Below, piece after piece: positions 57,495 through 64,000 of a stretch of DNA of 64,000 nt. A model generated the notes under the pieces. It searched no databases, had not been told where the DNA came from, and saw only the letters and a program-made list of their open reading frames with translations. Location of the stretch: positions 62,001 through 126,000 of the forward strand of contig NZ_QLSU01000009.1 in the NCBI RefSeq assembly GCF_003268775.1, written 5' to 3'. The DNA is from Paraburkholderia unamae (GTDB lineage: Bacteria; Pseudomonadota; Gammaproteobacteria; Burkholderiales; Burkholderiaceae). Position 1 is the stretch's first letter. Each line of letters opens with the position of its first letter. A program made the translations under genes and the position numbers.

Positions 57495-59885
57495 TCAGGG
57501 CTTGGGATAGTCCGATCCGGACATGTCGGTGGTGTACGTGTAGGCATACGCGTAGTCATAGTGGCCGTAGCGGGCACCACGCTTGAGCTCCACGGCATTG
57601 AGCACGCCGCCTATCACCCGGGCGCGCGCTCGTTGCAGTTTCTTGAGCGACGCGCCGATCTCGCGTTCGGTGTGCGCACCGGCGCGGATCACGAGAACCG
57701 TCGCGCCGGCGATGTTCGCGACGATCGAGGAGTCGGCCACGGCGAGCAGCGGCGGCGTGTCGATGATCACCAGGTCGAATTCTTCGGAGAAGCGGCGCAG
57801 CATCTCCGTGAAGCGGCTCGACGTCAGGATCTCCGAAGGATTCGGCGGGTAGGCACCCGACGCGATGAAGTGCAGCCCCGAGACGCCGGTTGCGCGCGCG
57901 GCGATATCGAAGTCGACCTGACCCGTGAGCAGCTCGGTCAGGCCGCCTTGCGGCGAGCGGCCGAAGTATTGCGCGAGGCGGCCGCGGCGCAGGTCCGCGT
58001 CGATCAGCAGCACGCGCTTGCCCGACTCGGCGAACAGGGCGGCGAGATTCGCGCAAAGGAAGCTCTTGCCGTCGGCGGGCGTCGGGCTCGTGAACGCGAT
58101 GATGCGGTTGGGCGTGTCGACGAGGCCGAACTGGAGCGTTGCACGCAAGCCGCGCAAACCCTCGACCGAAACGTCGAACGGATGCGTCTTGGCGAGCAGC
58201 GCGCGAGTGGGCGCATGGGGCGCGGGAACCGGCACCATGTCCGACTGCGCCATGTGGCCACGCTCGCTCGGGCGGGTTGCACGCGGGCGGATCAGGCGCG
58301 CGACACCCGAAGGCACCGCACGCATCACGCCGTTTCGCTCGGGCGCGGGCAGGGCGGCCTGCTTGCTGTTGGCGATCTTCAGGTCGCTGCGCGTTTGCTC
58401 GGCGGAGAGCGGAATCGAGCCGAAGATCGGCAACGAGAAGCGCCGCTCGATCGTTTCGGGGTCCGATATGCCCGTGATGAACATGTGGCGGCAGAACGCG
58501 AACGCGATCCCCGCGAGCACGCCGAGGAGCGCCCCCGCGGAGATGATGAGGCCGGCTTTGGGCGCGACCGGCACGGTCGGCACGAGCGCCTCGTCAATGA
58601 TGTGCACGTTGCCGACCGTGCCGGCTTTCTGGATCGACAGTTCCTGGGTTCGGTTGAGCAGTGCGACGTAGATGTCGTTGGCGACCTTCGCGTCGCGTTG
58701 CAGCGAGACGGCTTCGCGCTCCGAGCCCGGCAGGTCCTTGAAGTGGTCTTCGAAGCGCGCGCGTTCGGCGGAAAGCGCCGCGATCTGCGCGTCGGTCTGC
58801 TGGACTTCGGGGCTGTCGATCGTGAAGCGCGTGAGCAGTTGCGCGCGCGCGATGCGCAGCGCGGCGATCTGCTTTTCATAGTCGAGGCCGCCTTGCAGAT
58901 ACACCGAGGCCTCGGCCGTCGGCTGGAACGTGCCCGCCCGCGCCTGGTATTCGGAGAGCGCGTGCTCCGCGCGCTGGAGATCCTGGCGCAGCCGCGGCAG
59001 TTCGCTGTTCAGGAAGTCGAGCATCTTGCTCGCTTCCTCCTGCGCGCGCGTGGTGCGCTGCGCGAGGTACGACTGAGCGACGGCGTTCGTGATCGCCGTG
59101 ATCGCCTTCGGGTCCGTGCCCATGAACGAAAGCTGCACGATGCCGGTGTCGTGACCGCGCTCCATGACTTGCAGGCCGCCCACGAGGCCCATCACGGCGT
59201 CGAGCTGGTTGGCGCGTGTGATGAAGAACTCGGTGTCGGGGCGCGCGACGAGCTGCGTCACCTTGATGGTGACGCCGTTGCCCTCGGCCTGCGTGCCGGC
59301 CTTGCCCGAGAGCAGCAGGCGGCCCGCCGGATCGAGGAGATCGAAGCGGCTCTCGCCGCGCGCGCGCAGTGTGAGCTGCACGCCTTCGAGCGCCTTCGGC
59401 ACCGTGATCGAGTCGACGGCGAATTGCTCGCCACCCCAGGCGTACGAGCGCATGCCGAACCAGGCCGGCATTGGGTGGCCCGGACGCGCGAACAACTGGG
59501 AGATGCGCGAGAGGTACGGCAGCATCTTCGGGCCCGCGCCGAAGTTGAGCCTGAACTGCTCGACCACGGGCTCGACCACGCTGCGGCTCTTGATGATCTC
59601 GATTTCCGCGTCGGTGTGGATCATGCCGCTGCCGGCGCTGGACAGTGAGCCGATCGCAGCGGCGGTTGCCGACCCCTGCTGCGACGGGTCGATCTGAAGC
59701 ATGGCGTCGGCCGAGTAGATCCGCGTTGCGGTCTGGGCGTAGAAGATCGCCGCTCCCAGCACCAGCGCCGCGATGCCGATCACCCACCAGATCTGGTCGA
59801 CGACCATGCGCACCAGATCGCGCATCACTTCGTCCTCGTCACCCCCGCGGGCTGGCGAGATGTCTTCAATGTCATAGGTACTCAT
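57495..59885 (-). CDS. wzc: Polysaccharide co-polymerase and BY-type tyrosine autokinase (Wzc)
   Basis: A 796-aa inner-membrane protein controlling chain length and export. A Wzz domain (TM1 about 33-50, TM2 about 445-464) with periplasmic coiled coil (about 275-420) is followed by the cytoplasmic kinase: Walker A TSPTPADGKSF (599-609), Walker A' VLLIDADLRRG (625-635), Walker B LVIIDTPP (705-712) and a Tyr cluster near the end (Tyr773, 776, 778, 780, 782, 784). A linker rich in Pro, Arg and Ala (about 505-565) between TM2 and the kinase is longer than usual. It follows wza, 24 bp apart. Confidence 0.95.
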   Translation of the reverse strand: MSTYDIEDISPARGGDEDEVMRDLVRMVVDQIWWVIGIAALVLGAAIFYAQTATRIYSADAMLQIDPSQQGSATAAAIGSLSSAGSGMIHTDAEIEIIKSRSVVEPVVEQFRLNFGAGPKMLPYLSRISQLFARPGHPMPAWFGMRSYAWGGEQFAVDSITVPKALEGVQLTLRARGESRFDLLDPAGRLLLSGKAGTQAEGNGVTIKVTQLVARPDTEFFITRANQLDAVMGLVGGLQVMERGHDTGIVQLSFMGTDPKAITAITNAVAQSYLAQRTTRAQEEASKMLDFLNSELPRLRQDLQRAEHALSEYQARAGTFQPTAEASVYLQGGLDYEKQIAALRIARAQLLTRFTIDSPEVQQTDAQIAALSAERARFEDHFKDLPGSEREAVSLQRDAKVANDIYVALLNRTQELSIQKAGTVGNVHIIDEALVPTVPVAPKAGLIISAGALLGVLAGIAFAFCRHMFITGISDPETIERRFSLPIFGSIPLSAEQTRSDLKIANSKQAALPAPERNGVMRAVPSGVARLIRPRATRPSERGHMAQSDMVPVPAPHAPTRALLAKTHPFDVSVEGLRGLRATLQFGLVDTPNRIIAFTSPTPADGKSFLCANLAALFAESGKRVLLIDADLRRGRLAQYFGRSPQGGLTELLTGQVDFDIAARATGVSGLHFIASGAYPPNPSEILTSSRFTEMLRRFSEEFDLVIIDTPPLLAVADSSIVANIAGATVLVIRAGAHTEREIGASLKKLQRARARVIGGVLNAVELKRGARYGHYDYAYAYTYTTDMSGSDYPKP

Positions 59886-59909
59886 TGTCAGCTCTCTCGG
59901 TCGCGGATA

Positions 59910-61181
59910 TCAGGGGTTCACAAGTTCTTTCGTGAAGAAGATGGTCTGCAACGACGGCGTAATCAGGTCGAGCAAGCGGTTAAAGCGCGCCGACTGGGCA
60001 ATCTGCACGTACACGACATCGCGCGGCGCCAGTTCGAACCGGGTCATCAGCATGATGGAGTCGACCTGCGTCATGTCGAGGCGGAACACCTGCGGCGTGG
60101 CGAGCTTCGTCTTGACCGTGTGGTTCGGGCCCGGCTGCGGGTCGATGCCGCGAATCACGTAAATGGCGTGCGGATTCGACGTGCGGTTGTCGATGCTGTT
60201 GGCGTTCGCGATGGCGTCGGCGAGCGTGAGCTTGCCGCGGTTCATCGGCACGATCGACGGGTGCGCGATTTCGCCGAGCACGAACACGCGGCTGTTGCTG
60301 CGATCGGGCACGTCAACGATGTCGCCGTCGCGAAGTAGTACGTTCTGCTGAATGTTGCCCGTCGAGACCAGCGAATCGACATCGATCTGATGCCGTACGC
60401 CATCGCGCGTCACGCCGACGTTTTGCAGATCGGCGTCCTGCTGCGCGCCGCCCGCGCGGTTGAGCGCGTCGACGATCGACATTGGCATGTCGGTGATCGC
60501 CTGCCCCTGGGGCACGCGCACGTCGCCGAGCACCTGGATCTGCTTGCTGTTGAAGCCCGTGACGCGCACGTCGAGCTGCGGATTGCGGATCGTGCGGCTC
60601 AAGCCTTGCGTGAGCTTTTGCTGGACCTCTTCGGCGGTCAGGCCGACCACTTTTACGCGGCCTACGCGCGGAAAGAAGATGGTGCCGTCGGCCGCCACGC
60701 GCAGTTCGAGCCCGCCGATCTGGCCGCCGCCCGACACGCCGCCCAGGGTGCCGCCGCCGCCCGTCGCGCCGCCGGTCGACCCCGCTGCGCCGCCCGCGGC
60801 CGCGCCACCCGTCACGCCGCCCGCCGCGCCGCCCGGCAGCGGAGGCGTGCCGGTGCCCGCGCCGCCTTGCGAGGTCAGCTCGGGGTGATCCCAGACGATC
60901 ACCTGAAGCGAATCGTTGATGCCGATATGGTAGACGTACGCCGCGCGCGTGGCCGGCGTGAGGCACGTCAGCGGGCAGGTGAGCAACGCCGCGTTGTCGT
61001 CAGGGTGCTGAATGAAGTATTGCGCGTTGATGGGCAGCACGTCGTAGACCGGCGGCGCCGTCTGCTGCGCGGGAGGCGCGGGTTCGCGCAAATTGCTTTC
61101 GTCAAAGAAGCCGCCGGGCGTCAAGCTGCACGCGCCGAGCGACAACACTGCCAACCCCGCGATGATGTTTTTTGTCTGCAT
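59910..61181 (-). CDS. wza: Outer-membrane polysaccharide export lipoprotein (Wza-like)
   Basis: A 423-aa exporter. Signal peptide MQTKNIIAGLAVLSLGAC gives lipidated Cys18. The Poly_export domain starts YHIGINDSLQVIVWDHPELT (about 84-103) and continues with LRVAADGTIFFPRVGRVKVV; SLBB domains follow (IQVLGDVRVPQGQAI, VFVLGEIAHPSIVPMNRGKL). Between the two halves of the export domain lies an insertion of about 50 residues (106-157) made almost only of Gly, Ala, Thr, Ser and Pro. ATG at 61181 is fixed by the signal peptide. It partners with wzc. Confidence 0.93.
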   Translation of the reverse strand: MQTKNIIAGLAVLSLGACSLTPGGFFDESNLREPAPPAQQTAPPVYDVLPINAQYFIQHPDDNAALLTCPLTCLTPATRAAYVYHIGINDSLQVIVWDHPELTSQGGAGTGTPPLPGGAAGGVTGGAAAGGAAGSTGGATGGGGTLGGVSGGGQIGGLELRVAADGTIFFPRVGRVKVVGLTAEEVQQKLTQGLSRTIRNPQLDVRVTGFNSKQIQVLGDVRVPQGQAITDMPMSIVDALNRAGGAQQDADLQNVGVTRDGVRHQIDVDSLVSTGNIQQNVLLRDGDIVDVPDRSNSRVFVLGEIAHPSIVPMNRGKLTLADAIANANSIDNRTSNPHAIYVIRGIDPQPGPNHTVKTKLATPQVFRLDMTQVDSIMLMTRFELAPRDVVYVQIAQSARFNRLLDLITPSLQTIFFTKELVNP

Positions 61182-61219
61182 GGTCAGTTTCCCCGCGTTA
61201 CACGTGCGCGCCGATCCTT

Positions 61220-62164
61220 TCAGCGTCTGTCCTGCTGCCAGGCGCCGAAAAGAGCGCGTACACCAATCCACCACTGCTGCATGGCGACTGTCGGCCCGGT
61301 CCGGCCGAATGCCAGCGTGAGCGCACGGCCAAGCCCCGGGTCCGCGCGCGTGCCAATCAACGTGGCGTAAAAGATGAAAGCCCAGCGACCTGCCGGTGAG
61401 AGGTGGTCGCGCATGATGAGTCGCAGATTAAACGAAGCGTTGTAAAACGCCGTGCGGTTGAACACATAACGCTGATCTTCGTCCGCGCGCTGTGCCGGGA
61501 AGTGATCGACGAGAATAGTGGGGTCGTACATCAGCGTCCACGCGCGGCGCACGACGTCGAGGCTGAACTGCATTTCGCAGTGCACCTGCGCGCCGCTGCC
61601 GAGCAGCCGTTCGTCGAAGCGTATGCCCGTCACGGCCGCGCGCCGGAACGCCATGTTCACGGCCTTGAGCACCTGCACGCGGCGGCGCGGCCCCGCGCCG
61701 ATGTGATGATTGCCGATCGCGCGGCCGTACCAGCGCACGAGCCCCACGTTGGGCGCGGCGCCCGTGAGCACGGTGCCGCGTTCGTGCACGATGTCGCGCC
61801 CGCCGATGCCGCCGAGCGTGTCGTCGTCGATGAAGGCTTCTTCCAGGCGCCTCGTCCAGTCGGGATGCGGCGCGGCGTCGTCGTCGGTGAAGCAGACGAG
61901 TTCGCCGCGCGAGGTTTCGAGGCCCATGTTGTAAGCGGCGACTACGCCCGGCTGCGTGACGGGCGCGACGCGCAGGTTGCGCGTGCCGGGCCCGCTCACG
62001 CGCGTGCGCAACAGGTCGTGCGTGGCGTGGTCGTCGGCGCGCGCCACGACGATGACCTCGTCGGCGGGGCGCTCCTGTGCGTCGAGCGCTGCGAGACAGC
62101 GTGCGAGATCGGCGGGCCGCCGATAGGTCGGCACGACCACGGAAAGGCTGAATGCCTGGCTCAC
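61220..62164 (-). CDS. GT2 glycosyltransferase of the exopolysaccharide operon
   Basis: A 314-aa GT-A enzyme. SLSVVVPTYRRPADLARCLA, DEVIVVARADDHATHD, ELVCFTDDDAAPHPDWTRRL (DxD) and ADEDQRYVFNRTAFYN are typical. GTG at 62164 is chosen because GGGGGAG lies about ten bases upstream and wcaJ has just ended; the TTG at 62215 overlaps wcaJ. It would add an early sugar to the WcaJ-initiated repeat. Hydrophobicity near the C-terminus suggests membrane association. Confidence 0.87.
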   Translation of the reverse strand: MSQAFSLSVVVPTYRRPADLARCLAALDAQERPADEVIVVARADDHATHDLLRTRVSGPGTRNLRVAPVTQPGVVAAYNMGLETSRGELVCFTDDDAAPHPDWTRRLEEAFIDDDTLGGIGGRDIVHERGTVLTGAAPNVGLVRWYGRAIGNHHIGAGPRRRVQVLKAVNMAFRRAAVTGIRFDERLLGSGAQVHCEMQFSLDVVRRAWTLMYDPTILVDHFPAQRADEDQRYVFNRTAFYNASFNLRLIMRDHLSPAGRWAFIFYATLIGTRADPGLGRALTLAFGRTGPTVAMQQWWIGVRALFGAWQQDRR

Positions 62165-62192
62165 GTCCTTGACTCCCCCGGGTGAAGCTTGG

Positions 62193-63584
62193 TCAGTAGG
62201 CGTTGCGGCCGACAAATCCCTTCACGAGCGTGATGAGCACGATCTTGATGTCGAACCAGAACGACCAGTTGTGGATATAGAAAAGGTCGAACTTCACGCG
62301 CGTTTCCATTTTTTCGACTTTGCGCGTGGCGCCCCGGTAGCCGTTCACCTGGGCCCAGCCCGTGATGCCGGGCTTGATGCGGTAGCGATGCATGTAGCCG
62401 TACACGAGGTTCTTGTAGAGATCGTCGTGTTCGAGCGCGTGCGGCCGCGGTCCCACTACGGACATCTGCCCGAGCAGCACGTTGTAGAACTGCGGCAGCT
62501 CGTCGAGGCTCGTGCGGCGCAGGAACGCGCCCACCCTGGTCACGCGCGCGTCGTGCTCGGTGGCTTGCGTCACGACGCCTTCCTCCTCCCGGTGCACGGT
62601 CATCGAGCGGAATTTGTAGATGCCGAACGGACGGCCGTCGATCCCCTTGCGCATTTGCCTGAAGAACACGGGCCCCGGCGAACTCAGCTTGATCGCCACG
62701 GCGATCGCGGCGAACAGCGGCAGCGTGAGCACGAGCACGGCCAGCGAGAACACGCGGTCGAACACGAGCTTCGGCCACATCTGCGGCGCCGGAATCGGCA
62801 TGCCGGTGAGGCTGATGGTGGGCAGCCCGAGCACGTCGACGAGCGAGTGATTAAAGAGCGCGAGGCTGCGCGTGTCGGGCACGAAGCGCAGATTCACGAA
62901 GTCGTTCTGGAACGCTCGCGTGAAGCGGTAGATCGTGTGCTCTTCGGAAAGCGGCAGCGCGAGCCAGACTTCGTTGATGTGCTCCTCGCGCACTTTCTGC
63001 ACGAACGCGTTCATGTCGGTGAGCGTGGGCAGGCCGTTGATGCGCGCGTGCGACTCGGCGAACATGTCGGCGAACTGCGTCGTGTCGAACACGCACACGG
63101 GCTTGAAGCCCGCGTGCGCGCGCTGCTCCAGGTGCGCGAGCAGCGTGCGCGTGAAGCCCGGCGTGCCGACGAGCGCGACCGAGCGATAGTTCAGGCCGCG
63201 CCGCCGCGCCACACGCAGCGCCAGGTGCACGATCAGCTTGGTCACGAGGATCAGCGCGCCCGAAATGAGCGTCGCGTAGCCGAACCACAGCCGCGAGATC
63301 GCCTCCGTGCGGTGCAGCGTGAAGCTGAGCATGAGGCCGGCCACCACGATCAGCAGCCAGGCGGCGGCCACGCGCGAGAGCATCGCCGGCAGCGACTTGC
63401 CGCGCCACGTCTCGTAGATGCCGAACACGGGGAACAGCAGCAGCACGAGCGCGCAGTTGAACGCGATCAGAAGCCGCTGCGTGTCTTCGAGCCCGATTGG
63501 CGACGAGTAGCGCATCCGGTGGGCGAGCAGAGCGCCTGCGATCACGAAGAACGCGTCGAAGGCCCTTGCGGTATTGCGAAACAT
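62193..63584 (-). CDS. Undecaprenyl-phosphate glucose phosphotransferase (WcaJ/BceB-like)
   Basis: A 463-aa initiating polyisoprenyl-phosphate hexose-1-P transferase. About four N-terminal segments are followed by a CoA-binding-like domain (VALVGTPGFTRTLLAHLEQR), another hydrophobic hairpin (VFSLAVLVLTLPLFAAIAVA) and the catalytic domain with YKFRSMTV, RRTSLDELPQFYNVLLGQMS, VVGPRPHA and YRIKPGITGWAQVNGYRG. ATG at 63584 has GGGGAG at ideal spacing. It likely loads glucose-1-P and starts the exopolysaccharide repeat unit. Confidence 0.92.
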   Translation of the reverse strand: MFRNTARAFDAFFVIAGALLAHRMRYSSPIGLEDTQRLLIAFNCALVLLLFPVFGIYETWRGKSLPAMLSRVAAAWLLIVVAGLMLSFTLHRTEAISRLWFGYATLISGALILVTKLIVHLALRVARRRGLNYRSVALVGTPGFTRTLLAHLEQRAHAGFKPVCVFDTTQFADMFAESHARINGLPTLTDMNAFVQKVREEHINEVWLALPLSEEHTIYRFTRAFQNDFVNLRFVPDTRSLALFNHSLVDVLGLPTISLTGMPIPAPQMWPKLVFDRVFSLAVLVLTLPLFAAIAVAIKLSSPGPVFFRQMRKGIDGRPFGIYKFRSMTVHREEEGVVTQATEHDARVTRVGAFLRRTSLDELPQFYNVLLGQMSVVGPRPHALEHDDLYKNLVYGYMHRYRIKPGITGWAQVNGYRGATRKVEKMETRVKFDLFYIHNWSFWFDIKIVLITLVKGFVGRNAY

Positions 63585-63612
63585 GACAGCTCCCCGGCTG
63601 TTGCGGATGCGC

Positions 63613-64000
63613 TCAGGCGACGGTCTCGGCCTGGTGCAGGCGCGGCAGCAGGCGGTCGAACTCGCGGCGTACGAGCCGGTAGCATTCGCACGCGCGGGCT
63701 TCGAGCCCTTCGCGGTCCACCACCTCGATGCGGCCGCGATGATGGTGAATGAGGCCCTGGTCGTGCAGCTTGCCCGCCGCTTCGGTAATGCCTTCGCGGC
63801 GCACGCCGAGCATGTCGGCGATGCGTTGCTGCGTGACGGCCAGCTCGTTCGACGCGACGCGGTCCGTCTCGCTGAGCAGCCAGCGGCACAACTGGCTGGA
63901 GAGCGAGTGATGGCGGTTGCACGCGGCGGTTTGCGCGATCTGCGTGAGCAGGGCATGCATGTAGAGCATCATCAGGCGGCGCAGCATGTCCGAGCGCGCG
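63613..64000 (-). CDS. Crp/Fnr-family regulator, C-terminal part (5' end outside window)
   Basis: About 129 residues of the DNA-binding end: MLYMHALLTQIAQTAACNRH, SSQLCRWLLSETDRV, then the winged helix LAVTQQRIADMLGVRREGIT and AAGKLHDQGLIHHHRGRIEV. The frame is open through the window end, so the ATG at 63987 is probably internal and the cyclic-nucleotide-binding-like domain lies outside. It sits directly upstream of the WcaJ-like gene (28 bp), as Crp/Fnr-type regulators do in some Burkholderia exopolysaccharide loci, and may control this operon. Confidence 0.85.
   Translation of the reverse strand, partial: ARSDMLRRLMMLYMHALLTQIAQTAACNRHHSLSSQLCRWLLSETDRVASNELAVTQQRIADMLGVRREGITEAAGKLHDQGLIHHHRGRIEVVDREGLEARACECYRLVRREFDRLLPRLHQAETVA

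Noticed and set aside
56229..59648. Open frame of 1139 codons on the plus strand
   Set aside because: It is antisense to wzc and the membrane protein at 56262; its translation is Arg/Glu/Ala-rich with no domain, as expected for a shadow in GC-rich DNA.
1..64000. Insertion sequences, prophage or integrative element
   Set aside because: No transposase, integrase or phage gene and no flanking target duplications were seen.

Overview
The window is high-GC DNA whose gene content points to a member of the Burkholderiaceae (Burkholderia/Paraburkholderia/Caballeronia type). The pointers are a DUF4148 exported peptide, a DUF5594-like protein, an entericidin lipoprotein, a tandem AspT plus aspartate decarboxylase locus, a BigR-like/PmpAB sulfur operon and a Wza/Wzc/WcaJ-type exopolysaccharide locus. 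This assignment rests on recognised protein families; no search was run. I saw no rRNA, tRNA, CRISPR array, transposase or phage gene.

Layout. 1-9.4 kb is metabolic and regulatory: the 3' end of fumarylacetoacetase, two MFS exporters, a winged-helix/TolB/TPR regulator, a crotonase-family protein, a GxHR-motif protein and a LysR regulator. 9.4-14.7 kb holds two tandem aspartate:alanine antiporters and aspartate 4-decarboxylase, a proton-motive aspartate decarboxylation cycle. 14.8-22.1 kb holds an MFS transporter, xdhABC (xanthine dehydrogenase, with an XdhC lacking its usual N-terminal domain) and a LysR regulator. 22.2-34.9 kb is mixed: HCCA-isomerase-like protein, TAXI binding protein, BON protein, TSUP permease, RarD, a bigR-like/pmpA/pmpB operon, a GT-C-like membrane protein, quinone oxidoreductase, a XapX protein, a host-attachment protein, a PNPOx-like protein and entericidin.

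35-64 kb is almost entirely surface-polysaccharide biosynthesis. The first part (35-48.5 kb) has a WecA/WbpL-like initiating transferase, an O-acyltransferase, a methyltransferase and three GT4 plus one GT2 glycosyltransferases. Inside it sits a cassette (DprE1-like oxidase, DprE2-like reductase, GtrA protein, HAD-UbiA fusion) that closely parallels the mycobacterial route to polyprenyl-phospho-D-arabinose. The second part (48.5-64 kb) has five large polytopic membrane proteins (several GT-C-like), a second O-acyltransferase, Wzc tyrosine kinase, Wza exporter, a GT2, a WcaJ-like initiating transferase and a Crp/Fnr regulator cut by the window end.

The most interesting items are the arabinose-donor-like cassette in a Gram-negative polysaccharide region, an inverted pair of near-duplicate GT4 genes, the group of unnamed membrane glycosyltransferase-like proteins, and a recurring pattern of intergenic tandem repeats whose unit is 11 bp at five places although the unit sequence differs each time.
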